From assembly GCF_024721155.1 (NCBI RefSeq), contig NZ_JAHVAP010000006.1, positions 62,001 through 126,000 on the forward strand: DNA of 64,000 nucleotides. The letters run 5' to 3'. The notes beneath the pieces were generated by a model. The model was not told the origin of the DNA. It saw only the letters and a list, made by a program, of their open reading frames with translations, and did no database searches. Position 1 is the stretch's first letter. Each line of letters opens with the position of its first letter. Source of the stretch: Mucilaginibacter phenanthrenivorans (GTDB taxonomy: Bacteria; Bacteroidota; Bacteroidia; Sphingobacteriales; Sphingobacteriaceae). Shown in pieces: positions 35,417 to 44,513 of the stretch. The position numbers and the translations under genes were made by a program.

Positions 35417-37237
35417 CTACATACCCTTCTGTATCGCCTGGTAAACCACATCCTGGATCCTTGGCCTGATGTTCAGGCTGGATAATTTACTGCCAACATT
35501 GGGATGCACCCTGTTTGACAGGAAGATATAAACCAGGTTAGATTTCGGATCAACCCAAACGCATGTGCCGGTAAAACCGGTATGCCCGTAGGTTTGATCG
35601 GATGCCAGTTTTGAAGGATAATTATGATCGCGCAAAGGGTCCCACCTGTCGAAACCTAATCCACGGCGACTCACGGCAGATTGTTTAGCCGTAAACAGAT
35701 CTACAGTTGCGGGTTTAATATACAATGCACCGCCATAGGTCCCGCGGTTCAGCATCATTTGGTAAAGGATCGCCAGGTCATTTGCACTGGCGAATAAACC
35801 GGCGTGACCGGCAACACCGCCCATCAATGCCGCGGTAGGATCGTGTACATAACCATCCAGCAAGGCATGGCGGTCTTTTTTATCATCTTCAGTTGGTGGG
35901 ATCTGCTCCGGCTTAAAGCGATAAAGCGGTAAAAATCCGGCGGTTTGCATCCCTAAAGGCTCATAAAACTCCTGCTGAACAAAAAGGTTTAACGGTGTTG
36001 CCGTAAGCGTTTCCTCAATTTGCTGCATAAAGCACATACTCAGGTCGCTGTAAACGTATTGCCCGCGCGTCCTTAATGGCGAGTTCAACATCTCAGTCCA
36101 CATCACATCCTTGAAATAGTCTTTCCGCAAATAATAATTCTCGTTTACCTTAGTTGGGAACGCGGCTGAAGAATCCGTGGTGTGGTCTGTTGGCCTGATC
36201 TTTTCAAATGTTGGGATATCGGGGATCAACCCGGCCTGGTGTTCCAAAACTTCCCGAACCTTAATATCGTTCTTATTGGTTTTGCGCGCCATCGGGAGGT
36301 AGTTACCCACGGTTGAGTCGATATTTAATTTACCCTGGTCAACCAGCATCATGGCTTCCATAGTGGTTGCCGAGATCTTGGTCATGGAGGCAATATCAAA
36401 AATGTCAGTTATTTTATCGGGGATTGTTTTGCTGTAGGTGTGGTATCCATAAGCTTTATTAAATATCACCTTACCGTCCTTTGCCACCAATACAACGCAA
36501 CCCGGCGTAGCCTGCTCCATCATGGCTTCGTTAGCAATATTATCAATCCCGGCAAGGTTAGCAGCACTAATACCCGCAGCCTCTGGCACAGTATATTGTA
36601 AGCGGGTTTTTGCAGTAATAAAACCCATGCCCGTTCGATATTGAGCCGAAATCTCCTTTTTAATTTTCTGTGTAATGGCAACACCTCCGAATACAGCCTG
36701 TGCACTATAAAATGCAGAAACCGGCGAAACCCGTTCGCACCAGATCACGGGCACAGCTGTGTTACTCAGCTTTGCCAGTGATACCCCACTGCCAAACAAA
36801 GCCACCACCACATTTTTTACCTTTTGATTAGTATTGATAAAGTCGAGGATAAGCGGGTTATTCAGGTCGCCATCATTAAGCTGGATGATCAGGGTATTAT
36901 AGAATTTAAGATCAGACGACAGGTCATCCAAACTCTTCGCGCCGGAATAATCACTTCCCTTATAAACAGCAACCTTAGCATACTTATTCAGCAAACTATC
37001 AAACCCGGTTGCATAGGTATTGGTAAAATGCACACTGGCAATCCTAAGCTCATCCAGGTTTTGCAATGGCACTAAATACGATGCATCGTTAAGCAGCACG
37101 GTTGATTGCTCAGACAGCTTTTCTTCTGCAACATATGATAAGCCAGAAAATGGGGGATTTTGTGCGCAGGCTGAATTAAATAGTATAAATCCTGTTAAAA
37201 TTATTGAAGGTAGCAAACGCCACTTATTTCTTTGCAT
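35417..37237 (-). CDS. Serine hydrolase (beta-lactamase fold) with orphan GH3 C-terminal domain
   Basis: An N-terminal secretion signal (about 1-25) is followed by roughly 170 residues resembling the GH3 C-terminal sandwich domain (VLLNDASYLVPLQNLDELRIASVHF, LIIQLNDGD). The catalytic beta-lactamase-fold domain (about 225-595) has SMTK at the Ser nucleophile, YSD and HTGFTG. In many Bacteroidota this pair follows a full GH3 beta-N-acetylglucosaminidase in one protein of about 1000 residues; here that domain is absent and the signal peptide joins directly to the remainder. The likely role is peptidoglycan or amide/ester hydrolysis in the periplasm. The start overlaps the amidohydrolase stop by 14 bases. 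Confidence 0.85.
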   Translation of the reverse strand: MQRNKWRLLPSIILTGFILFNSACAQNPPFSGLSYVAEEKLSEQSTVLLNDASYLVPLQNLDELRIASVHFTNTYATGFDSLLNKYAKVAVYKGSDYSGAKSLDDLSSDLKFYNTLIIQLNDGDLNNPLILDFINTNQKVKNVVVALFGSGVSLAKLSNTAVPVIWCERVSPVSAFYSAQAVFGGVAITQKIKKEISAQYRTGMGFITAKTRLQYTVPEAAGISAANLAGIDNIANEAMMEQATPGCVVLVAKDGKVIFNKAYGYHTYSKTIPDKITDIFDIASMTKISATTMEAMMLVDQGKLNIDSTVGNYLPMARKTNKNDIKVREVLEHQAGLIPDIPTFEKIRPTDHTTDSSAAFPTKVNENYYLRKDYFKDVMWTEMLNSPLRTRGQYVYSDLSMCFMQQIEETLTATPLNLFVQQEFYEPLGMQTAGFLPLYRFKPEQIPPTEDDKKDRHALLDGYVHDPTAALMGGVAGHAGLFASANDLAILYQMMLNRGTYGGALYIKPATVDLFTAKQSAVSRRGLGFDRWDPLRDHNYPSKLASDQTYGHTGFTGTCVWVDPKSNLVYIFLSNRVHPNVGSKLSSLNIRPRIQDVVYQAIQKGM

Positions 37238-38855
37238 AGACCTGTTCTCCGTTTACAATCGTTTTTAAAACCTTAATGTTTGGCAGTACCGATCCCTTTG
37301 CCTTCATGATGTCATCATCAAGGATCACAAAATCAGCAAACTTGCCCGGCTCAATGCTGCCTTTTTCCTTTTCCTCAAAATTTGCTTTGGCTGCCCAAAT
37401 GGTCATGCCCTGCAATGCTTCCTTACGGCTAAGCGCGTTTTCCATTTGGAAACCTTTTTCGGGGAATCCTTTTAAATCCTTGCGTTCAACAGCGGCATAA
37501 AACGTATACATTGGGTTGATGTTCTCCACCGGAAAATCGGTACCAAGTGGTATCCAGCCGTTTTGATCAAGCAGGTTTTTATAGGCATAGGCTGTTTTTA
37601 AACGCGCCTTACCCAGCCTTGCCCCGGCCCAATACATATCTGATGTGGCATGAGTTGGCTGTACAGATGGCACAATGTTATAGTCGCCAAAGTATTTAAC
37701 ATCCTCTGGCGATACGATCTGCGAATGTTCAATGCGCCAGCGGCGGTCGTTCTTACCTTTCAGCGCAGCCGCATAAATCTTTAACATCACCCGGTTTGCA
37801 GAGTCGCCTATGGCGTGGGTACACATCTGGAAGCCGTGGTCGTATATTTTTTTTGCAACTTCTGCAAAATGGGCCTGCTGGCTCAGTAAAAATCCGCGCC
37901 AGTCTTTTTTATCATCATATGGCTGCAACAGGCATGCCCCTCTTGAACCGAGCGCGCCATCAGCATAAACCTTAAACGCACGCACATCAAGCGAAGGCGT
38001 TTTATAAGCGCCACGTTTAAACAAGTATTCGTAGTTTTCCGGCTGATCAGACAGCATTACATACATCCTCATTTTCAGATCGCCTTTATGCTGCATTTGG
38101 GCAATGGTATTCACCATGGTATAAGGCAGGCCACAGTCGTCAACTGTTGTTAAGCCAACCGCGAAGCAGTTTTTCTGTGCATCTAAAAAAGCAGCCCGCG
38201 TTATTGTATCCGTCGGCGGCGGGATCTTGCGGGTGATTATGCCCTGCGCATTATCTATCATCAGCCCGGTGAGCTTACCGTTTATAGTTTCGATGGTGCC
38301 GCCAATTATGGTTTGGCCCGGTTTAACGCCGGCAATATTCAGTGCCGCCTGGTTAACCATAATGGCATGACCGTCAATTCGGCTAAGTATCACGGGGCGG
38401 GCAGGGAAAAGGGAATCCAGCTTGGCCTTGTTTGGGAACTCCTTTACCTTCCATTTATTCTGATCCCAGCCGCGGCCAACAATCCAGCCCTCAGGGTTCT
38501 TCCGTGAAAAGGATAATACAGAGTCCACCACTTCCTGCCAGCTCTGCGTTTTTTCGAGAGCGGCTTCCTGCAGACCAAGTCCGTATTCATAAAAATGTGC
38601 ATGGGCATCGATAAAACCGGGATAAACGGTTTTACCGCCGGCATCTATTACCTGTTTGGCATTATATTTTTCCTGTAAAGAATCGGCGCGACCAACAGCA
38701 ACGATCTTCCCGGCAACAACAACAAAAGCTTCGGCTGTATCAAATTTACTGTCGACAGTGTACACTAGTGCGTTCTTTACCAGCAGGTCGGCGTTGTATT
38801 CCTTTTGTTTGCATGCCATGGTAAACAGCAACAGAACGGGCCATAATCTCTTCAT
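37224..38855 (-). CDS. Amidohydrolase (YtcJ-like) lipoprotein
   Basis: Metal-dependent amidohydrolase of the YtcJ/NfdA type. A signal sequence ends in TMAC (Cys about residue 15), suggesting a lipoprotein. Metal-site motifs are DAHAHFYEYG, HAIGDSANR, EHSQIVSPED and GTDFPVENINPM. The 543-residue length is normal. The substrate is unknown (N-acyl or formamide-like compounds in characterised members). It is the first gene of a two-gene unit with the serine hydrolase. Confidence 0.9.
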   Translation of the reverse strand: MKRLWPVLLLFTMACKQKEYNADLLVKNALVYTVDSKFDTAEAFVVVAGKIVAVGRADSLQEKYNAKQVIDAGGKTVYPGFIDAHAHFYEYGLGLQEAALEKTQSWQEVVDSVLSFSRKNPEGWIVGRGWDQNKWKVKEFPNKAKLDSLFPARPVILSRIDGHAIMVNQAALNIAGVKPGQTIIGGTIETINGKLTGLMIDNAQGIITRKIPPPTDTITRAAFLDAQKNCFAVGLTTVDDCGLPYTMVNTIAQMQHKGDLKMRMYVMLSDQPENYEYLFKRGAYKTPSLDVRAFKVYADGALGSRGACLLQPYDDKKDWRGFLLSQQAHFAEVAKKIYDHGFQMCTHAIGDSANRVMLKIYAAALKGKNDRRWRIEHSQIVSPEDVKYFGDYNIVPSVQPTHATSDMYWAGARLGKARLKTAYAYKNLLDQNGWIPLGTDFPVENINPMYTFYAAVERKDLKGFPEKGFQMENALSRKEALQGMTIWAAKANFEEKEKGSIEPGKFADFVILDDDIMKAKGSVLPNIKVLKTIVNGEQVYAKK

Positions 38856-38888
38856 AGGGATACGTTAATTAATAAAAGTTGTAAACTA

Positions 38889-38896
38889 CAAAACTA
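38889..38896 (-). promoter_or_regulatory. -7 box of the amidohydrolase operon
   Basis: On the minus strand this reads TAGTTTTG, a TAnnTTTG match, 33 bases upstream of the ATG at 38855. TTTG words lie further upstream but at non-ideal spacing. Confidence 0.45.
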
Positions 38897-38968
38897 TATA
38901 CAAATTCAAATACATAAAGTTATGCGGGGAAATAATTAATTTGGGGATTGAATGGAATATCGCGCGTT

Positions 38969-39119
38969 GAGTGGACTCACCCGGTCGACGCTACGCTGGA
39001 CCTCCCTCTCTTCGCTTGCGCGGAAAGAGGGAAGAGAAGTATTTATATTTTTTTCTTTACCTCTTTGCCGCTTGCGGCAGAGAGGTCGACGAGCGAAGCA
39101 ATGTCGGGTGAGTCAACTC
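38969..39119. repeat. Long inverted repeat (GACTCACCCG element) upstream of mutL
   Basis: Outer arms GAGTGGACTCACCCGG (from 38969) and its near-complement ending at 39119 enclose inner complementary GC-rich words (CTCTCTTCGCTTGCGCGG, CTTTGCCGCTTGCGGCAGAG). It is about 150 bp, with a TATTTATATTTTTTT loop. Its base composition differs from the AT-rich flanks. It lies in the divergent gap 38856-39234; the remaining 115 bases before mutL hold no recognised signal. Confidence 0.75.
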
Positions 39120-39234
39120 TGCGCCTTGCATATACATACATTAATCACGCTGCAACAACAAACTTATGCCATCAAATAATTAATTTAGCGGCGGAATTGA
39201 TCCGCTACCTGGCGGAGGAGGGAATTTTTAGAAA

Positions 39235-41094
39235 ATGTCAGATATCATACAGCTTTTACCGGATTCAGTTGCCAACCAGATAGCCGCAGGCGAGGTGGTA
39301 CAAAGGCCGGCATCGGCGGTAAAGGAACTTATAGAGAATTCGATAGACGCGGGGGCCGATAAGATCCAGCTGATAGTAAAGGACGCGGGAAAATCGTTAA
39401 TTCAAATTATTGATAACGGCTGCGGCATGAGCGTTACCGATGCACGCATGTGCTTTGAGCGCCACGCAACATCCAAGATTCGCAAGGCCGAGGATTTGTT
39501 TGCCATCCGCACCATGGGTTTCCGTGGCGAGGCCATGGCATCCATAGCCGCTATTGCCCAGGTAGAGTTAAAAACGCGCCGGCATGAGGATGAACTGGGT
39601 ACTTGTATTAACATAGAGGGATCAGAAGTGATCAGCCAGGAGGCCTGCTCGGCTAACCCCGGTACTTCCATCTCCATAAAAAACCTGTTTTACAACACGC
39701 CCGCCCGCCGTAACTTTTTAAAAAGCAACCCGGTGGAAATGCGGTACATAATAGATGAGCTGCAACGCATTGCTTTGGCACACCCGGATGTATTTTTCAC
39801 GCTGCACCATAACGGGCAGGAAGTTTACCATCTGCCGGCAACTACGCTAAAGCAGCGCATCATCCATTTGTTCGGCAATAATTATAACGAGCGGCTGGTG
39901 CCTGTTGAAGAGGATACGAACGTGGTTAAGCTGCAGGGCTTTGTGGGTAAGCCGGAGTTTGCCCGTAAAACCCGCGGTGAGCAGTTCTTTTTTGTGAACA
40001 GTCGCTTTATAAAGGATGCCTATTTAAACCACGCAGTGCTGATGGCCTTTAAGGAGCTGTTGCCCGAGGATACGTTCCCGCTGTATGTTTTATTTATAGA
40101 GATAGACCCGGCAAAGATCGATATCAACGTTCATCCCACAAAAACAGAAATAAAATACCAGGATGAGCAAACCATCTACGCCATTATCCGGTCGGCGGTA
40201 AAGCGTTCTTTGGGTAGATATAATATTACCCCAAGTTTGGATTTCGATCAGGAGAACAGCATCGAACATTTGGTTACGTTGAAACCACTGGAAGAGATAG
40301 TTCCCCCTACCATAACTTTCAACCCCGATTTTAACCCGTTTAATACCGGTGGTGGCAATTCTTATCGCGAAGAGCCGTCTTTAAGAAGCAATGGCGATTA
40401 TCGCAGCTCACCCACCCCGAAAAACTGGGATACTTTGTACGAGATCAGCAAAAAGGAAACCAACGTACAACACGAGGTTTACGAGGAGATCAGCATTATT
40501 GCCGACGAGCAGGAAATTAACAAACCTAGTGAACGGCAGTTGTTCCAGCTGCAGAACCGATTCATCCTATCGCCCATAAAATCGGGCTTTATGCTGATAA
40601 ACCAGCAGGCGGCACACGAAAGAATCCTGTACGAGCGTTTCTTACAGCAGCTGCAAAATCATTCGGGTGTAAGCCAGCAAAGCCTGTTCCCGGAATCGGT
40701 TACATTAAATAGCAGCGATTTTGAACTGTTAAAGGAACTTTTACCCGATATTCGTGCGCTGGGATTTGACATCCGCGAGTTTGGTAAAAACACGGTAGTG
40801 GTTGAGGGCATTCCGGCCGATCTGAACAATGCCTCGGAACACGAGATATTGGAACAGCTGCTGGAAGGCTTTAAAAACAACCAGTCGGTGCTGAAACTCG
40901 ACAAGCGGGACAGCCTTGCACGAAGTTTAGCACGTAACGCTGCAACGAAGGCAGGCGTAAAGATGTCATTAGAAGAAATGAATTTGTTGATCGACCAGCT
41001 TTTTGCCTGCCAGATGCCAAATCTTGCATTAAACGGTAAGCTGGTAATTACTACATTTACGCTGAACGAACTTTTAGAACGATTTGAAAAATAG
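39235..41094 (+). CDS. mutL: DNA mismatch repair protein MutL
   Basis: The GHKL ATPase N-terminus is complete (QIAAGEVVQRPASAVKELIENS, DNGCGM, GFRGEAMASIAAI, RGEQFFFVNSR). The C-terminal domain (about 430-619) dimerises. The endonuclease motif usually DQHA-xx-E-xxxx-E reads NQQAAHERILYE here, with Asn456 instead of Asp, and the usual CPHGRP zinc motif is MPNLALNGK, so nicking activity may be weak or absent. The length of 619 residues is normal. It leads an operon with two rhomboids. Confidence 0.96.
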   Translation: MSDIIQLLPDSVANQIAAGEVVQRPASAVKELIENSIDAGADKIQLIVKDAGKSLIQIIDNGCGMSVTDARMCFERHATSKIRKAEDLFAIRTMGFRGEAMASIAAIAQVELKTRRHEDELGTCINIEGSEVISQEACSANPGTSISIKNLFYNTPARRNFLKSNPVEMRYIIDELQRIALAHPDVFFTLHHNGQEVYHLPATTLKQRIIHLFGNNYNERLVPVEEDTNVVKLQGFVGKPEFARKTRGEQFFFVNSRFIKDAYLNHAVLMAFKELLPEDTFPLYVLFIEIDPAKIDINVHPTKTEIKYQDEQTIYAIIRSAVKRSLGRYNITPSLDFDQENSIEHLVTLKPLEEIVPPTITFNPDFNPFNTGGGNSYREEPSLRSNGDYRSSPTPKNWDTLYEISKKETNVQHEVYEEISIIADEQEINKPSERQLFQLQNRFILSPIKSGFMLINQQAAHERILYERFLQQLQNHSGVSQQSLFPESVTLNSSDFELLKELLPDIRALGFDIREFGKNTVVVEGIPADLNNASEHEILEQLLEGFKNNQSVLKLDKRDSLARSLARNAATKAGVKMSLEEMNLLIDQLFACQMPNLALNGKLVITTFTLNELLERFEK

Positions 41095-41115
41095 CCACAA
41101 GGCATAATTTATACT

Positions 41116-41853
41116 ATGAGCGCATACAGGCAATCACCATTCGCTAATTTAACACCGGTTGTAAAAAACCTGCTGATCATTAATGTCATATTTTTTCTTG
41201 CTTACTTACTGTTTGACCATCAATCGCCCAAGGGGCCTGTCACCCAGATCTTTGGCGAATTTTATTTTGACTCCCCGGGTTTTAGGCCGTGGCAATTTAT
41301 CAGCTATATGTTTATGCACGGCGGCTTTGAACATATCTTATTTAATATGTTCGCCCTGTTTTCATTTGGTCCTATTTTAGAATATTCCATCGGCCCCAAA
41401 AAATTCCTGAACTTTTACTTTATCTGCGGTATAGGTGCCGGTTTGCTTCAAATGTTTGTTCAGGCTATTGAGGTGCATAATATTGTCGGGGCATTTACTA
41501 TTACTGCCGCCGATAAGCAACTGCTTAGCCAGCTTCGCGTTCCCGAAGCGCTGCAAGTTGACCAGGCAGAAAAGCTCTATGGAATCTATTTTGCGCCACT
41601 TGTGGGAGCTTCCGGGGCAATATTCGGGATATTGGTTGCTTTTGGCATGCTTTATCCCAACATGGAATTGATGATGCTTTTTATTCCGGTCCCGATAAAG
41701 GCCAAATACCTGGTATCGTGTTATGTATTACTCGAAATTTATTTAGGCTTTAGACAGACCACAGGCGATTCTGTTGCCCACTTTGCACACATTGGCGGGG
41801 CTTTACTTGGTTTTATATTGATAAAAGCCTGGAAACTGCATAGGATTCAGTGA
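41116..41853 (+). CDS. Rhomboid-family intramembrane serine protease
   Basis: 245 residues with six predicted membrane segments. The HGGFEHILFNMFAL motif in helix 2 provides the oxyanion-hole residues, VGASGAIFGI carries the nucleophile Ser and FAHIGGALLGF the catalytic His, so it should be active. Substrates are unknown. It lies 21 bases after mutL and 107 before a second rhomboid. Confidence 0.92.
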   Translation: MSAYRQSPFANLTPVVKNLLIINVIFFLAYLLFDHQSPKGPVTQIFGEFYFDSPGFRPWQFISYMFMHGGFEHILFNMFALFSFGPILEYSIGPKKFLNFYFICGIGAGLLQMFVQAIEVHNIVGAFTITAADKQLLSQLRVPEALQVDQAEKLYGIYFAPLVGASGAIFGILVAFGMLYPNMELMMLFIPVPIKAKYLVSCYVLLEIYLGFRQTTGDSVAHFAHIGGALLGFILIKAWKLHRIQ

Positions 41854-41960
41854 TTTTTTATTCAAAATAGAGCGACTTCTGTTTATAAATTGTAAAATAG
41901 AAAATACGCTACAACTTTTTTTCAAATTGTTAGTTATCAGCTAATAAAGGACACAAACTT

Positions 41961-42830
41961 ATGAGTACGCTCTGGCAAAACTTACAATATAAAATGCTGC
42001 GATCAGGTAATAAACTGAACCTGCTTATCGGGATCAATGTTATTGTCTACTTGCTGGTTAACATTACGTCCGTTTTAGAAACCTTATTATTCCGCAGTCA
42101 TATTATTGACAATTTCAGTAACGAATATTTATTGTTGACTGCCAATTTGCACCTTTTACCGGTAAGATTCTGGACACCTGTTACCTACATGTTTATGCAT
42201 GCGGGAGTGTTGCATATCCTTTTTAACATGCTGATGCTGTATTGGTTTGGGCAAATCTTTGAAGAGTATTTGAGTAATAAACGCACAATAGGGCTGTATT
42301 TTATGGGGGGCCTGGCAGGCGCTTTATTATATATTTTATGTTACAATACGCTGCCATTCTTCACACAGGATAACGCAGCTGCCACCAGCACATTGGTTGG
42401 CGCGTCGGCCTCTGTAATGGCTATAATTGTAGCTACCGCCACCTTGCTGCCCAACTATGAAATATCCATCATACTAATAGGCCCGGTTAAATTAAAATGG
42501 CTGGTTACCTTTTTTCTTGTTCTTGACTTTCTGGGAACCATCGGCCCCAATGCCGGCGGCGAAATTGCCCACCTGGGTGGTGCGCTGATGGGCTTCGTAT
42601 ACATTAAACAATTGCAAAAAGGCCACGACTGGATTGCAGGCATTGCAAACATCTTCAAGTCAAAATCGAAATTAAAGGTGGTTTCAAAAAATTCTTTCGG
42701 AAAATCGGATGGAAAGCCGCGGCAGGAAGAAATAGACCTTATATTAGATAAAATTTCGCAATCGGGATATGATAGCCTGAATAAACAGGAAAAAGAAATA
42801 TTATTCCGGGCAAGCAGTAATGAAGGTTAA
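41961..42830 (+). CDS. Second rhomboid-family protease with soluble C-terminal tail
   Basis: 289 residues; membrane core about 1-215 with HAGVLHILFNMLML, VGASASVMAI (Ser in GASA, the less common GxSA form) and IAHLGGALMGF (His). A cytoplasmic tail of about 70 residues ends with a helical segment rich in Asp, Glu and Lys (EEIDLILDKISQSGYDSLNKQEKEI is the region; DUF6576-like). It differs clearly from the upstream paralogue, so the pair is ancient rather than a recent duplication. It overlaps the next gene by 11 bases. Confidence 0.9.
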   Translation: MSTLWQNLQYKMLRSGNKLNLLIGINVIVYLLVNITSVLETLLFRSHIIDNFSNEYLLLTANLHLLPVRFWTPVTYMFMHAGVLHILFNMLMLYWFGQIFEEYLSNKRTIGLYFMGGLAGALLYILCYNTLPFFTQDNAAATSTLVGASASVMAIIVATATLLPNYEISIILIGPVKLKWLVTFFLVLDFLGTIGPNAGGEIAHLGGALMGFVYIKQLQKGHDWIAGIANIFKSKSKLKVVSKNSFGKSDGKPRQEEIDLILDKISQSGYDSLNKQEKEILFRASSNEG

Positions 42831-43929
42831 AAGCAAACTCTCGTTTTTTGATAAAATAATCTTCTGGTTAAACGCTCTGCTGTGTTTGGCCCTCCTCATC
42901 AGTTATCTTGCCCCTATTGTCGATCCCAAAAAAGCCTGGGTCTTTGCCTTTTTCGGTCTTGCTTATCCGCTTTTATTAATTGGCAGCATTGCTTTTATGC
43001 TTTACTGGATGCTGAGGAGAAAATGGCATTTTTTACTCTCCCTGGTTTGCATTATTGTAGGATGGAATGTACTGCGTAACAGTTTTGCACTGCATATGCA
43101 ATCGTCGGGCTCATACGGACCAAACGCGATGGTAACGCATATGATGACCTATAATGTGCATAATTTTAAGCGTTACGGCTCCAATAACGATATCTCTACA
43201 AAACAGGAGATCCTGCAACTGATAGCCGAACACCGGCCCGACATTATTGGCTTCCAGGAATTTTACACCCGTAAAACCGGGCAGTATGATATGCGCGACT
43301 CCATCCTGAAAATAATGGGTACCAACTGGTATTATTTTGAACCGGTAATAGCTAACACCCAGGAGGCCATTGGGCCTGCCATCTTTTCAAGATTTCCGAT
43401 TGTAGCCCATGGTATTGTTCCTTTCAGCAATAAATTAGGCGAAAACTCCTGTTTATATATCGACATTAAAAAGGGCGACAAGCAATTCAGGGTCTACAGC
43501 GTACACCTGCAATCTATCCGCTTCGATCCGGACGATTATAAATACCTAAACAGCATTTCCAAACAAGGCAAGGGCGATGGTTCCTCTGTAAAGCGGGTGG
43601 GCAGTAAATTAAAAACTGCATTCATCAAACGCAGCGACCAGGTGGTTAAAATAAAGGAACACGCGGCACAATGCCCATATCCCTATATCATCTCGGGCGA
43701 TTTTAACGACACACCATCCTCATACGCTGTTAATCAAATGTCGAAGGGGTTAAAAAATGCCTTTCGCGAAGACGGCACAGGCTTTGGCCGCACCTATAAC
43801 GGCGATTTCCCCAATTACCAGATAGATTATATCATGGCAAGCCCCCAGTTCGAGATCCAAAATTATTTGATCATCCAGAAAAAATTATCGGATCATTACC
43901 CGGTAATGAGTGATTTGATTTTGAAATAG
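42820..43929 (+). CDS. Membrane-anchored endonuclease/exonuclease/phosphatase-family protein
   Basis: Three N-terminal membrane segments (about residues 15-95) precede an EEP domain (about 110-369) with MTYNVHNF, DIIGFQEF (metal-binding Glu), SGDFNDTPSSY (Asp/Asn pair), DYIMAS and SDHYPVMSDL (catalytic His). Members include nucleases, sphingomyelinases and inositol phosphatases; the substrate cannot be told. Topology suggests the catalytic domain faces the periplasm. It is the last gene of the mutL operon. Confidence 0.9.
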   Translation: MKVKSKLSFFDKIIFWLNALLCLALLISYLAPIVDPKKAWVFAFFGLAYPLLLIGSIAFMLYWMLRRKWHFLLSLVCIIVGWNVLRNSFALHMQSSGSYGPNAMVTHMMTYNVHNFKRYGSNNDISTKQEILQLIAEHRPDIIGFQEFYTRKTGQYDMRDSILKIMGTNWYYFEPVIANTQEAIGPAIFSRFPIVAHGIVPFSNKLGENSCLYIDIKKGDKQFRVYSVHLQSIRFDPDDYKYLNSISKQGKGDGSSVKRVGSKLKTAFIKRSDQVVKIKEHAAQCPYPYIISGDFNDTPSSYAVNQMSKGLKNAFREDGTGFGRTYNGDFPNYQIDYIMASPQFEIQNYLIIQKKLSDHYPVMSDLILK

Positions 43930-43935
43930 TTTATT

Positions 43936-44029
43936 GGTTGATTAGTTCACTCGTTCATTAGTAGAAAGTTCGCCTATCTTTTATCTGCTAATTTACCAAT
44001 GCACTAATGAACGACTGAACAAATGAACC
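43936..44029. repeat. 27-bp inverted repeat in a convergent gap
   Basis: Arms 43936-43962 and 44003-44029 are complementary at 24 of 27 positions (GGTTGATTAGTTCACTCG... words), with a 40-base loop. The element fills the gap between the EEP gene and the next minus-strand gene and abuts the latter's stop. Confidence 0.75.
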
Positions 44030-44030
44030 T

Positions 44031-44513
44031 TTACCCTTTCCGCTCCTCGTTAATCGCTCTTAAAAATTCATTGGGGTGTTGCGAGCCAACGATATAAACA
44101 AGCCCGTCGCGGTCGGTTAAGTAGATGGCATCCTTGCCGGCGCAGTAGAAGCGGATAGTACCCTTTTGGTGGAGGTTATAAACCGGGTTGTTAAACAAAT
44201 ACCGGCTGTATTCCTTTTTTTCGATCTTAACAATGCTGTTCAAGTCAATTTTTACCAGGCGGGTTGTCCAAAGGCCGTCGAGCAAAATGCTTTTATTTTC
44301 GATGCGGGTACGGAAATGGAGCAGGTACCCCATAATGATGGAGATGATGATGATAGCAAAACCAACAACTATCAGCAGGTTGCCGTTCCGTTCGCGCTCA
44401 TCCGTAAAAAAATAAGCTGCAAAACAAAACATAGCCAGCACCAGGCGAATGGTAATGGGAATAAATTCCCTGCCGAGGTACTGTTTTTCAATAAAAGCCG
44501 GTTTATCGCTCAT
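44031..44513 (-). CDS. Small membrane protein with PH-like C-terminal domain
   Basis: 160 residues: two membrane helices (about 20-38 and 47-66), then a beta-rich segment (about 70-150, RIENKSILLDGLWTTRLVKI) that resembles bacterial PH-like domains. No catalytic motif is seen. Its ATG shares one base with the tilS stop (TAATG), so it is translationally coupled to tilS. The function is unknown. Confidence 0.75.
   Translation of the reverse strand: MSDKPAFIEKQYLGREFIPITIRLVLAMFCFAAYFFTDERERNGNLLIVVGFAIIIISIIMGYLLHFRTRIENKSILLDGLWTTRLVKIDLNSIVKIEKKEYSRYLFNNPVYNLHQKGTIRFYCAGKDAIYLTDRDGLVYIVGSQHPNEFLRAINEERKG

Noticed and set aside
40659..41105. 148-codon minus-strand frame over the mutL 3' end
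   Set aside because: Composition is Ser/Asn-rich and mirrors MutL codons; no start signal.
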